The notes under the pieces were generated by a model. It did not search any database. It was not told the origin of the DNA and saw nothing but the letters and a program-made list of their open reading frames with translations. A program made the position numbers and the translations under genes. From Bradyrhizobium sp. AUGA SZCCT0176 (GTDB lineage Bacteria; Pseudomonadota; Alphaproteobacteria; Rhizobiales; Xanthobacteraceae), in the NCBI RefSeq assembly GCF_018130145.1, contig NZ_JAFCMB010000006.1, positions 248,001-312,000 on the forward strand: DNA of 64,000 nucleotides. The letters run 5' to 3'. Shown piece by piece: positions 33,404 to 41,027 of this stretch (position 1 is the stretch's first letter; the number at the start of each line of letters is the position of its first letter).

Positions 33404-35116
33404 CTAGAGGTTTTTCACGTAACCGGCGTCGATCAGGAGCCGGTTGAAGCGTCGGGCTTCCGCACCGCCCTTGCAAGCATAGAACACGCCCTTGCATCGC
33501 AGCATGATGCTCTTCTGCTCCGAAAAGGAGGGATCGAGCGGGATGCCGGCGGCCTCCTGTACCACCAGCGGCAGATAGGCCGCGTCGACGGTTTCCATCA
33601 CCGCAGGGCTCTTGACCGGTTCGAAATTGATGGCGTCGATCGCATAATAGGTCGTGAAATAGCGTGGATCGTAACTCTCGAATTTCTTGCCGGCGGCGGT
33701 CTCGTCAATCCCGGGATCGAGAACATGCGACGAGAATTCCGGCTGATGGTCGCCATAGCGTACGATCAGGAACGGCTGCGCCGGGAACTTCTTTTTCAGC
33801 CCCGCGACGAACGCCGCGTAGTCGTTGGCGCTCATGGTCTGCCGGCGCACATATTCATCGACCACGGGCGCGTTGCCGGGCTTCGACCAGGATGGCGTCA
33901 GGTCCGCACGAAACGGCGTCTCCCACGGGAAGTGATTGGCGGCGAGATAGACGAAAATGAATTGCGGGTTCAATGCTGCGTTCTGCGATAACAGGTTCAG
34001 GGCCTTGTCATAGAAGAAGCTGTCGGGCTCGATGCCCTTGGCGCCGAGATCGCGTGCATCGTAGAATTTCTGGATGCCGGTGGTGGTGTGGAAGCCGCGT
34101 GCGCTCATGAACGCGCCGTGAGCGGGATAGAGCGAGGTCGTGCTGTAACCGCAGCGGCGCAGCGCGAGCGGCAAGCCGCGCTCGACGCGGCCCGCTGCGA
34201 TACGGGTCACGAAGTAGGAAAACCGGCCGAACGAGCGCGACGAAAGCCCGGCCAGCACGTTGTATTCGGTGAACCAACTCGCTCCGCCGCTGCTTTCGGC
34301 CACGAACTTGCGCGCCTTGCCGTCGAAGGAGTCGAAATGACTGCCGTAGCCCGCCGGGACCTTGACGCCCTGCGCCTGGCGAATGTCGAAGCTCGACTCA
34401 TCATGGACCATGATGATGTGCGGCCGCCGCCCCGCCGGGGCGCATGAATCCACCAGCGGCAGCTTGAGGCGACCGGCGGAGACGGCGTCGGACTCCATGA
34501 AGCCGTAGTTGACGAAATCCGAGACCGCGGTAACGCCGGAACGGGCGAATTTGGACAGATAGCCGTCGGGATAGTAGCCGCGCCAGGCCTCGTCCGGCCA
34601 GGCAAAGGCGTATCCGGTGAGCGCGGCAAGGCAGGCGAGCATCCCCGCCAGCGCCGGCAACCGGCGGATCCGGAACGGATCGAGCCACCACAGCGCATAC
34701 ATCAGCGGGATCGTCACAAGGCCCGCCGAGATTACCGACCAGCGCAGGTTCGGAAAGATCGTAAATAGGAAAGCCGCACTGTCGCGATCGATCACCATCA
34801 GATCGACGAAGTTCGCGGTCATCTGCACGACGCCGTGCTTGAACTGCGACAGCAGAACTAGCGCCACCACCAGCGTCAGCGACAGCGCGCCCGACAGCGC
34901 GGGCCGGCGCAGCAGCGCGATGAACAGCAAGTTCAGGATGCCCCACGACAGTGCGAAGCACAGGCGCGAACCGAAATCGGCCTCGGTCTGCAGCATGATC
35001 GCCAGCGCGGCCATATGCGGCGCGGCGACGGCCAACAGCCGCCATATGCCGATCGCGGCAATGCCGGCGGTAACCGCAGCGGTGGCAGAGGGACCTGGGT
35101 TTGGCGCGGGCGCCAT
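33404..35116 (-). CDS. sulfatase / LTA-synthase-like membrane protein (paralogue A)
   Basis: 570 residues, same plan as its downstream paralogue: about five membrane spans in the first 180 residues, then an outside-facing sulfatase domain with PHIIMVHDESSFDIR, FVTRIAAGRVERGLPLALRRCGY, AANHFPWETPFRADL and the metal-site motif RYGDHQPEF. The last 50 residues (SEQKSIMLRCKGVFYACKGG...) are almost shared with paralogue B, including a Cys pair (LRCKGVFYAC). Only 17 bases separate its stop from the ATT of paralogue B, so they are one transcript. The substrate is likely an envelope glycan or lipid, by family analogy. Confidence 0.85.
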   Translation of the reverse strand: MAPAPNPGPSATAAVTAGIAAIGIWRLLAVAAPHMAALAIMLQTEADFGSRLCFALSWGILNLLFIALLRRPALSGALSLTLVVALVLLSQFKHGVVQMTANFVDLMVIDRDSAAFLFTIFPNLRWSVISAGLVTIPLMYALWWLDPFRIRRLPALAGMLACLAALTGYAFAWPDEAWRGYYPDGYLSKFARSGVTAVSDFVNYGFMESDAVSAGRLKLPLVDSCAPAGRRPHIIMVHDESSFDIRQAQGVKVPAGYGSHFDSFDGKARKFVAESSGGASWFTEYNVLAGLSSRSFGRFSYFVTRIAAGRVERGLPLALRRCGYSTTSLYPAHGAFMSARGFHTTTGIQKFYDARDLGAKGIEPDSFFYDKALNLLSQNAALNPQFIFVYLAANHFPWETPFRADLTPSWSKPGNAPVVDEYVRRQTMSANDYAAFVAGLKKKFPAQPFLIVRYGDHQPEFSSHVLDPGIDETAAGKKFESYDPRYFTTYYAIDAINFEPVKSPAVMETVDAAYLPLVVQEAAGIPLDPSFSEQKSIMLRCKGVFYACKGGAEARRFNRLLIDAGYVKNL

Positions 35117-35428
35117 GGGCGGGACGCAACACTACCCGGCGCAATGCAAATGCCTTGGCTGGCGACGGCCAGGAGACGCACGACGCAGCCGGAACCTGGC
35201 CGTGTCATGAAAACGTAGTGTAAACGTCATGAACAGGCAATGAATTTGCCGTTGCAACGCAAAGCTTTAGTGAATCCGGCTGACGCTGGCCCACGCCGCT
35301 AACTTCCCGCCAGCCCGTCGCGCTGCCTACCAAAGGCGAAGGACCGTCGCGGGCGGAACCTGATTTTAGTGACTTTCTTGGTCAGGTATCAGACAGACAA
35401 CCGTTTTCGGACGGCGGTATTTTTTGCC
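35117..35428. other. intergenic region, no gene seen
   Basis: 312 bases between the divergent paralogue A and the zinc-ribbon gene. It must hold both promoters, but I see no clear operator, repeat or small gene. An in-frame ATG at 35369 would lengthen the zinc-ribbon protein by 20 residues; its paralogue argues against this. Confidence 0.5.
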
Positions 35429-35719
35429 ATGCCCGGGACCAGAGCTGATCCAGAGCTGTTGCCCATCCACCGTCCGCGCTGCCCTGACTGCAAAACGCGG
35501 ATGCTGACGGTTGCCGTGTCGGCGGGACCGGAAGGTTTCGAGCATCGAAACTATCAATGCCCGAAGTGCGCCCATGCCGAAACCAGGATCGAGGCAATCG
35601 ACCCGCTGGATACGACGGCCGTGGATCGGACAGGTCTCGAGCCGGGACGGTTGCCCCCTCAGGAAGCCGCGCCAGGCCCGGTCATCGATAATCCGACCAA
35701 AACCCAGCCGAAGCGTTAG
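35429..35719 (+). CDS. zinc-ribbon protein, paralogue of 36064-36288
   Basis: 96 residues. Two CxxC knuckles (RPRCPDCKTRM at about 15-24 and YQCPKCAHAETR at about 46-57) form a likely structural zinc ribbon, followed by a Pro-rich tail. The start at ATG 35429 is chosen because the paralogue also has 14 residues before RPRC. It aligns well with the 74-residue protein 350 bases away on the opposite strand (TRM, G-E-R, CPKC, DPL spacing). Function unknown; possibly DNA- or protein-binding. Followed four bases later by another small gene. Confidence 0.7.
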   Translation: MPGTRADPELLPIHRPRCPDCKTRMLTVAVSAGPEGFEHRNYQCPKCAHAETRIEAIDPLDTTAVDRTGLEPGRLPPQEAAPGPVIDNPTKTQPKR

Positions 35720-35723
35720 ATCC

Positions 35724-35918
35724 ATGGCCAGACCGATCAAGAATCCCCGCCCCAGGCTCGATCTCGAAACCGAAGCGCTGGCCGCGCTTGAAGCAGCCCG
35801 CACCATGGCCCCCGGCCCGGAGCGCACCGAAGCGATGAAACGCGCAGGCATTCTGCAAAACGCCGTGGACATGCAGGGCATGCTGTTTGCGAAACGAGGC
35901 CGGCCACCGAAGACCTGA
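35724..35918 (+). CDS. small basic protein of unknown function
   Basis: 64 residues (MARPIKNPRPRLDLETEALAALEAARTM...), starting four bases after the zinc-ribbon stop, so probably in the same transcript. Basic ends (RPIKNPRPR; KRGRPPKT) flank a helical middle. The C-terminal GRPPK resembles an AT-hook-like tail, which hints at nucleic-acid binding, as an inference. There is no strong ribosome site, consistent with translational coupling. Confidence 0.6.
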   Translation: MARPIKNPRPRLDLETEALAALEAARTMAPGPERTEAMKRAGILQNAVDMQGMLFAKRGRPPKT

Positions 35919-36063
35919 GCCAAGCCAGACCGTCAGCCACGGAAAACGTCAGCCCGCCCCGAGGAAAAATAGGATCGCGAAGAATATCGAGACGGCGATC
36001 ACGACGGTCCACGCAGAGGCGCCTGCGACCCGGATCGCGATCTCCGTCAAGCTCAGGTCTTCG

Positions 36064-36288
36064 TCAAACCGGCGGCCGGACATTGGTCGTCAGCCGCACG
36101 ACGGCTTCCGATTTCAGCGGGTCGGCAACCGTCCTGCTCTCGATCGCGTTGCATTTCGGGCATTCGAAAGTCCGCTCCTCCGACCCGTCAGACAAAGGCG
36201 CTAGTCGGACCAGCATCATCCGGGTGAGGCACCTGCCGCAGCGCGGCCGTTCGATCGAGGAAAGGGGAACGTCCGGCACTTTGGACAT
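36064..36288 (-). CDS. zinc-ribbon protein, paralogue of 35429-35719
   Basis: 74 residues from MSKVPDVPL with GAAGGAAGGA upstream. Knuckles RPRCGRCLTRMM (about 14-25) and FECPKCNAIESR (about 48-59) suggest a bound zinc. It is an inverted paralogue of the gene at 35429, and the two converge on a short stretch (35919-36063) holding no gene. Divergent from the Crp regulator at 36571, with an inverted repeat between. Function unknown. Confidence 0.7.
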   Translation of the reverse strand: MSKVPDVPLSSIERPRCGRCLTRMMLVRLAPLSDGSEERTFECPKCNAIESRTVADPLKSEAVVRLTTNVRPPV

Positions 36289-36435
36289 GATCCTTCCTTC
36301 ATGCACATCTCGCCGGCTGGTTTGATCGGGCCCTGCTCGTCGCGGCGCGCCAAACGGCATCCTGCAAAATGGAGGTTCCCGAGCCCGTTGTAAGCCTGTC
36401 GGATCGTTCGCCAAATGAGGTCCGGCGTCTGTTCG

Positions 36436-36477
36436 CTACCCGACATAGTGGGATTATTTTCTTGCTATGTCCGGTAG
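36436..36477. promoter_or_regulatory. inverted repeat between zinc-ribbon gene and crp-like gene
   Basis: CTACCCGACATAG and CTATGTCCGGTAG (12 of 13 positions complementary) flank a 16-base AT-rich spacer. It sits between two divergent genes, so it is a candidate operator, perhaps for the Crp-like protein itself. The half-sites do not match the FNR or FixK consensus. Confidence 0.45.
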
Positions 36478-36570
36478 TTGACGTACCGTCCGGCAATTAT
36501 CGGGTATCCCGCGAAAGCACCGATAGCTGAGAGTAGTTCGCGCTCCCGCCTGTCAGCAGGAGCGCATTTC

Positions 36571-37266
36571 ATGAACAATCAATTGCTCAGCCTTTTCCCG
36601 CCGTCCGACATGAAACTTCTCGGTCCGCATTTGAAGGCCGCACAATTCGACCAGCACCGGGTGTTGTTCGAGGCGGACCAGCGAATCCGCCACGTCTACT
36701 TTCCGACCAGCGCCGTGGTGTCGCTCGTGATCACGCTTTCGACCGGCGAAATGGTCGAAGCGGCCATGATCGGCAAAGACGGTGTGGTGGGTGCTTCCGC
36801 AGCGCTTGACGGGAAGATAGCGGTGAGCCGCGGCATCATTCAGCTTAGCGGTGAGATTGTGGTATGCGACATCGAAGCCCTGAAATCGGTCGCAATACAA
36901 AGCCCGAAACTGCTTGCCCTGCTCATGCGGCACGAACAAACGGTCTACGCCCAGGCCCAGCAATCCGCCGCATGTTTTGCCACGCACCAGGTGGAAGCGC
37001 GGTTCTGCCGCTGGTTGCTGCGCGCGAGAGATTTGTCCGATAGTGATTACCTGCCGTTCACGCAGGAATATCTCGGTGAGATGCTGGGTGTCAGACGAAC
37101 GAGTGTGACCGCGGTGGCCAGGACATTGCAGGAGACGGGTCTGATCAAATATGCCCGCGGCAAGATCCAGATCGTGGATGCAGAAGCGCTGCAGGCGAGT
37201 GCCTGCGAATGCTACGGTTCGGTCAAGACGCATTACGAAAGGCTGATCGGGCCTCTCAAGAAGTAA
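36571..37266 (+). CDS. Crp/Fnr family transcriptional regulator
   Basis: 231 residues from MNNQLLSLF with AGGAG seven bases upstream. The N-terminal cyclic-nucleotide-like beta-roll (DQHRVLFEADQRIRHVYFPTSAVVSLV) lacks the FNR cysteine cluster and an obvious cAMP pocket. The C-terminal winged helix is LPFTQEYLGEMLGVRRTSVTAVARTLQETGLI. This subgroup is very common in Bradyrhizobium and its ligand is unknown. It is one of two Crp-family genes in the window (the other is at 51904), either of which might bind the GTGA-N6-TCAC sites near the GG peptides. Confidence 0.88.
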   Translation: MNNQLLSLFPPSDMKLLGPHLKAAQFDQHRVLFEADQRIRHVYFPTSAVVSLVITLSTGEMVEAAMIGKDGVVGASAALDGKIAVSRGIIQLSGEIVVCDIEALKSVAIQSPKLLALLMRHEQTVYAQAQQSAACFATHQVEARFCRWLLRARDLSDSDYLPFTQEYLGEMLGVRRTSVTAVARTLQETGLIKYARGKIQIVDAEALQASACECYGSVKTHYERLIGPLKK

Positions 37267-37296
37267 CCGTCAGGCTGATGCGTTGCGGATGCCGCG

Positions 37297-37539
37297 CTAT
37301 TGGCTGCATGGCTTCAGCGCCTTGACCGCGGTTTCCGCCTCGGCCCGCGTTTTATAGATCGTATCGCTGGCCACAGTGATGTTAGGTGTATCGGTGCGAG
37401 GGGTCTTGTCGACCACCGTGCAGGTCTTCGTCAGCGAGTTCAGCACGATGTAGAATGCGGGAACGTTTCCCGCAGGCTGGGCGAGACCGGCACCGTTCAG
37501 GGTCAGCACGAAGATCGCGCAGAACAGGCTTCGTTTCAT
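37297..37539 (-). CDS. small exported protein of unknown function
   Basis: 80 residues from MKRSLFC with GGAG ten bases upstream. The signal peptide is KRSLFCAIFVLTLNGAGLAQPA. The mature part (FYIVLNSLTKTCTVVDKTP...) has two cysteines (TKTCTVV and LKPCSQ) that could pair. Similar small periplasmic proteins with the AFYIV...C-VVD pattern recur in Bradyrhizobiaceae as I recall; their role is unknown. It begins 12 bases after the small membrane protein gene, so the two form a transcript. Confidence 0.65.
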   Translation of the reverse strand: MKRSLFCAIFVLTLNGAGLAQPAGNVPAFYIVLNSLTKTCTVVDKTPRTDTPNITVASDTIYKTRAEAETAVKALKPCSQ

Positions 37540-37550
37540 GGCAGTCTCCG

Positions 37551-37733
37551 TTAGCCGCTTCCGAGGCGAACAAGGCTCAGGACGAGCACCAGCAGGATCG
37601 CGCCGATAAGCCCGCCAAAGAAGATCCACTTTCTGAGCGGCGTATTGAGGATCACCTCGACGCCCCGCGCCTTGTCGGCGGGATAGGGTTCTTTTGGCGG
37701 TGGTGCGGGTTGCGCAGGACCTTCTCTGACCAC
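37551..37733 (-). CDS. small single-span membrane protein of unknown function
   Basis: 60 residues from a GTG start with GGGAGG upstream. The Pro-rich N-terminal half is followed by one transmembrane helix (about 36-56, IFFGGLIGAILLVLVLSLV). Together with the exported protein that follows, it looks like a two-gene envelope unit. I recognise no domain. Confidence 0.6.
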   Translation of the reverse strand: MVREGPAQPAPPPKEPYPADKARGVEVILNTPLRKWIFFGGLIGAILLVLVLSLVRLGSG

Positions 37734-37877
37734 GGGCGTCCTCCCGGTTCAGGATGCAGTCTTTGAATTGTGCAGCAGCGAACGGTGGCGGAACGCCTTG
37801 CCGCGCTTGTCAACGCGCGGCGAGATTGCCGGTTCCGGCTTCGTGCGTTACGCGCGTCGGAAAGCTCCTCAAACGCA

Positions 37878-38588
37878 TCAAGCGGATTTGCCGGGAACTT
37901 TGGCGATACCTTCGATGAAGAGATCGAGGATCGCTTCCGCGGTGCGCTCGGCGTCCGCGCCGGCGACGCCCCAGCGCGGAAAATGACCGTCGATATTCAT
38001 CCGGGCGAAGCCATAGACCAGCGCCCGGCCGGCGATCTGCACCTGTTTCAGGTCCGCCGAGCGCAATTGCCCCTGCGCAAACGCCTCCGCCAGCGTGCGC
38101 TCGGTAAGGTCGATCAGTTCGGCATTGTCCTGCGAGACGCCGGCCGCCTCGTCGTGATCAAAAAAACGGCGGCTGGAAATGATCTCGAAATGGGTCGGGT
38201 TCCTCATCGCCCAGCGCAGATAAGCGAGCCCCAGGCAGCGAAACCGGCCCAAGGGCTTGTTGGCCGGAGTGCTGGCCGGTGCCTCGGCCAGCGCCGCTTC
38301 GATCTCGGCCCGGAACCTGCGCTGCGCCTCCTCGGCAACCGCGTTCATCAGGGCGTCGCGGCTGGGAAAATGCCGGAACGGCGCCCCCGGCGACACCCCG
38401 GCACGGCGGGCAGCCTCGCGGACACTGACCGCGTCAGGACCGCCCTCGCCGACCAGTTGCAGCGCGGCGTCGATCAGAACCCGGCGGAGATCGCCATGAT
38501 GATAGGGCTTTGCCGCCGGCGCGCGCGCCGTGCGGCGGCGCGGCTTGGCCGGCAGTTTGGCGGACGGAGGCTTGGCCGAAGAACGCAT
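37878..38588 (-). CDS. TetR/AcrR family transcriptional regulator
   Basis: 236 residues from MRSSAKPP with AGGAGGGA upstream; an ATG six codons earlier overlaps that site. A basic N-terminal tail (PAKPRRRTARAPAAK) precedes the HTH (DAVSVREAARRAGVSPGAPFRHFPSRDALMNAVAEEA). The C-terminal half resembles the TetR_C WHG-type ligand domain. It is divergent from the ferric-reductase-like gene, and two identical-pattern palindromes (TGTAA-N7-TTACA) lie between them, so it probably represses both itself and that gene. Confidence 0.9.
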   Translation of the reverse strand: MRSSAKPPSAKLPAKPRRRTARAPAAKPYHHGDLRRVLIDAALQLVGEGGPDAVSVREAARRAGVSPGAPFRHFPSRDALMNAVAEEAQRRFRAEIEAALAEAPASTPANKPLGRFRCLGLAYLRWAMRNPTHFEIISSRRFFDHDEAAGVSQDNAELIDLTERTLAEAFAQGQLRSADLKQVQIAGRALVYGFARMNIDGHFPRWGVAGADAERTAEAILDLFIEGIAKVPGKSA

Positions 38589-38617
38589 CGTCCCTCCTAA
38601 CATCACCCTCTTGTGAA

Positions 38618-38677
38618 TGTAAGCAACGATTACACGGGTTGACGATGCGTGACACGCATATGTAACTGATGATTACA
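38618..38677. promoter_or_regulatory. twin TetR-type operators TGTAA-N7-TTACA
   Basis: TGTAAGCAACGATTACA (38618-38634) and TGTAACTGATGATTACA (38661-38677) share both half-sites and spacer length. Their centres are 43 bases apart, about four DNA turns, so dimers would bind the same face. A third palindrome, ATGCGTG-A-CACGCAT, lies between at 38645-38659. Confidence 0.7.
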
Positions 38678-38698
38678 TTAACTTGCGGGGGGAGAGCG

Positions 38699-39322
38699 AT
38701 GTCGGAAAGCCGTCGAAACTGGTTCGAAGGCTGGCGGCTGTTTGCCGTGCTGGCGCTGACCCTGCTCGCGCTTAGCGTCTGGATCGCCGGCATGCGGCAA
38801 TTCGAGGTCGATGGCGTGCGCATGGTGATCCGCTTCACGGCGCGGACCTCGCTGCTGTTCTTTTGTCTCGCCTTCAGCGCCGCTGCGCTGGCGCGGCTCT
38901 GGCCCAACGCCTGGACGCGATGGCAGCGCCGCAACCGCCGTTACCTCGGCGTGACCTTCGCAGCCTCGCACGGCATTCATGCGATTGCGATCGCCGCCTT
39001 CGCAATGATGGATCCCGCGGGTTATGCGGCCGCGACCTCGCTCGCCTCCTACATTTTCGGCGGCATCGGCTATGCCGTCATCATCGCGATGACGGCAACG
39101 TCATTCGACCGGTCAGCCAAAGCCCTCGGCGCGAGCGCCTGGCGCAGGTTGCATCTGATCGGCGGCTATTATCTGCTGTTTCAATTCATGGTCTCGTTCG
39201 GCAAGCGAATTCCCGACATGCCGCTATACGCGGTGTTCCTGATCCCGCTGCTGGCGGTGTTCGCTTTGCGGATGATCAGCATGGCCGCGGCGCGAACGCC
39301 GCACACGGTGCAGGCGGGATGA
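38699..39322 (+). CDS. ferric-reductase-like transmembrane protein
   Basis: 207 residues from ATG 38699 with GGGGGAGAG upstream. Six hydrophobic spans. The arrangement RFTARTSLLFFCLAFSAAALARLW, then RRYLGVTFAASHGIHAIAIAAF, and RLHLIGGYYLLFQFMVSF resembles the MsrQ/YedZ ferric-reductase domain. Its histidines (SHGIHA; LHLIGG) could ligate haem. No MsrP or NADPH-oxidase partner is adjacent. Regulated, by inference, through the TetR operators just upstream. Confidence 0.75.
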   Translation: MSESRRNWFEGWRLFAVLALTLLALSVWIAGMRQFEVDGVRMVIRFTARTSLLFFCLAFSAAALARLWPNAWTRWQRRNRRYLGVTFAASHGIHAIAIAAFAMMDPAGYAAATSLASYIFGGIGYAVIIAMTATSFDRSAKALGASAWRRLHLIGGYYLLFQFMVSFGKRIPDMPLYAVFLIPLLAVFALRMISMAAARTPHTVQAG

Positions 39323-39355
39323 CGGCCATAACGCCTGCGCGCTCGTACGGTCATA

Positions 39356-39595
39356 TCAGATCAGATGAAACGTGCGGCCCAATCGGCGATGAATCGTGAT
39401 CACGGCGCGATCGACGTCGCTGATCAGGCTGTCGCCGAGCGCGACGCTCGGAATTTCCCAGTTGCGGCCGCCGCGGACGCCCGGCACCGGTTGAAGACCG
39501 GTGATGCGCGCCGTTTCGCATCCCGGTTGATCGCCAAGCGCCTCGTTGACGAGTTCGGTCAGTTCCGCGCTGGTCTTGCCGATTGTTTCTGTCAC
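39356..39595 (-). CDS. small protein of unknown function, coupled to SDR gene
   Basis: 79 residues from a GTG that lies eight bases after the SDR stop, so expression is probably coupled to it. Acidic N-terminal helix (TSAELTELVNEALGD) and a Gly/Arg-rich middle (PGVRGGRNWEIPSV). No domain recognised. It converges on the ferric-reductase-like gene with 33 bases between the stops. Confidence 0.6.
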   Translation of the reverse strand: MTETIGKTSAELTELVNEALGDQPGCETARITGLQPVPGVRGGRNWEIPSVALGDSLISDVDRAVITIHRRLGRTFHLI

Positions 39596-39602
39596 CGCGT
39601 CG

Positions 39603-40454
39603 TCATGCCTGTGGCGTCAGGCCGAGGCGCCTGGCGATGATCTTGTCGATGGTGCGCTTGGGCAGCAGCGCCGCTGCCAACACCTGAAGCGGATCGGGCA
39701 CGATCGAATAGCGAACCTTGGGATTTGGCAGCGTCAGCGCGTCGAAGATCTTCGCGGCGATTTTCTCCGCGGGCAATCCGATCGAACCAAGTTGCAGCAT
39801 GTAGGCACGGACCTTTTGCAGCGCCGGAAAGAACGGCGAGTTCTTGTAGCCGGATATGTCGACGTCCTCGGCCTTGCTCCAGATCGGCGTTTTTACCGCG
39901 CCGGGCGCGATGATGATGACGTCGATCCCGAACAGCATCAATTCGCGGCGCAGGCTCTCCGACAGCCCCTCGATCGCGTGCTTGGAGGCCGCATAGGCCG
40001 ACGTCATCGGGACGCCATTTTTCCCCGAGACCGACGAGATCATGACGACGCGCCCCTTTGGTCCCTTCAATGACGGATCGGCGCCGAGCAGCGGGCCGAA
40101 CGCCTGCGTCGCGATAACCGGCCCGATCACATTGACCTCCATCTGGCGGCGGAATTCGTCGGCCGCGAGTTCAAGCACGGGACCTGCCACCGCGATGCCG
40201 GCATTGTTGACGAGGCCCGCGAGCGTTTCGCCGTTCAATTGGCTGCGCACCTCGCGCGCCGCGGCCAGCACCGCGGCCTCGTCGGTGACGTCGAACCGCA
40301 GCGGCGTGAAATTGTCGCCGAACTCAACCCTGAGGCGGTCCGCGTCGGCCTGCTTGCGCACGCTGCCGAACACGCGAAAGCCACGATCGAGCAGCAGTTT
40401 CGCGGCAGCCCAGCCGATGCCGGTGGATGCACCGGTGATGACGACGGATCTCAT
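39603..40454 (-). CDS. short-chain dehydrogenase/reductase
   Basis: 283 residues from MRSVVITGASTGIG with GGGGGAGA upstream; the 35-codon upstream extension is rejected. Classical SDR: TGASTGIG cofactor loop (7-14), NNAG, catalytic Ser in VVMISSVSG, and YxxxK in SAYAASKHAIEG. An Arg in the segment after the second strand (FGSVRKQADADRLR) points to NADP use. The substrate is unknown; the closest general resemblance is to retinol/17-beta-hydroxysteroid-type SDRs. Followed by a coupled small gene. Confidence 0.9.
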   Translation of the reverse strand: MRSVVITGASTGIGWAAAKLLLDRGFRVFGSVRKQADADRLRVEFGDNFTPLRFDVTDEAAVLAAAREVRSQLNGETLAGLVNNAGIAVAGPVLELAADEFRRQMEVNVIGPVIATQAFGPLLGADPSLKGPKGRVVMISSVSGKNGVPMTSAYAASKHAIEGLSESLRRELMLFGIDVIIIAPGAVKTPIWSKAEDVDISGYKNSPFFPALQKVRAYMLQLGSIGLPAEKIAAKIFDALTLPNPKVRYSIVPDPLQVLAAALLPKRTIDKIIARRLGLTPQA

Positions 40455-41027
40455 GATTGTCTCCCCCTCTGTGAAGCGGGGCTGATGTAATCCGGATCGA
40501 GAGAAGTGCAATGCGCGGCGGCGGCGGCCAAAATTCCCGTCACGACGGTGCGCGCGCACGCCCCCGTTCTTGCGCGGGAGGTTGAAGAACGCATTCCGGC
40601 AGCCTTAACAGAATTCATCGTGAAAAAATCCTTAGCGCCGCGCATCATGGACCGCCTCCTCGGCAGCGGACCGGGCTTGATGGCCTGTTGTCGGAGCGCT
40701 TCGCCTTCGAGTTTTTTTCGCAACGGTTTGGAGAGGATAGCTGCCGGTCAAAATACCGGAAACGGCGCAAATCATGCGAATGTCGGTGGTTGGGCGCTGA
40801 TCACGGCGCAATATAACGGCACGCAGCGTCGCGTGCGTGGTAAAGCAATCGGGAATGCAAAGCGGACAATGTTCTGCGGCGAATTCGCGACAATGGTTGC
40901 GAATTTCGCAATTGCCTGTTTTCAGTGCTGCCGTTCCGCATTTCTACGGGCTTTCGCCTTAACGCTCGCGAAAGACCGCGTTCGCCATTGTGCGTGCTGA
41001 AGTTGAAACAACAAACAGGCCGCCACA
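40455..41027. other. 573-base intergenic region, no convincing gene
   Basis: This region lies between the divergent SDR and DUF2336 genes. A plus-strand frame is open from 40506 to 41000, but it has no ribosome site, low-complexity residues and no recognisable motif. GC content looks lower towards the DUF2336 side, with CGAATTTCGCAATTG-like and GAATTCGCG-type short palindromes. It probably holds two promoters. No repeat of the families described elsewhere was found. Confidence 0.5.

Noticed and set aside
40506..41000. 164-codon plus-strand frame in the SDR-DUF2336 gap
   Set aside because: No ribosome site, no signal or domain, and erratic composition. Kept as uncoded intergenic sequence.
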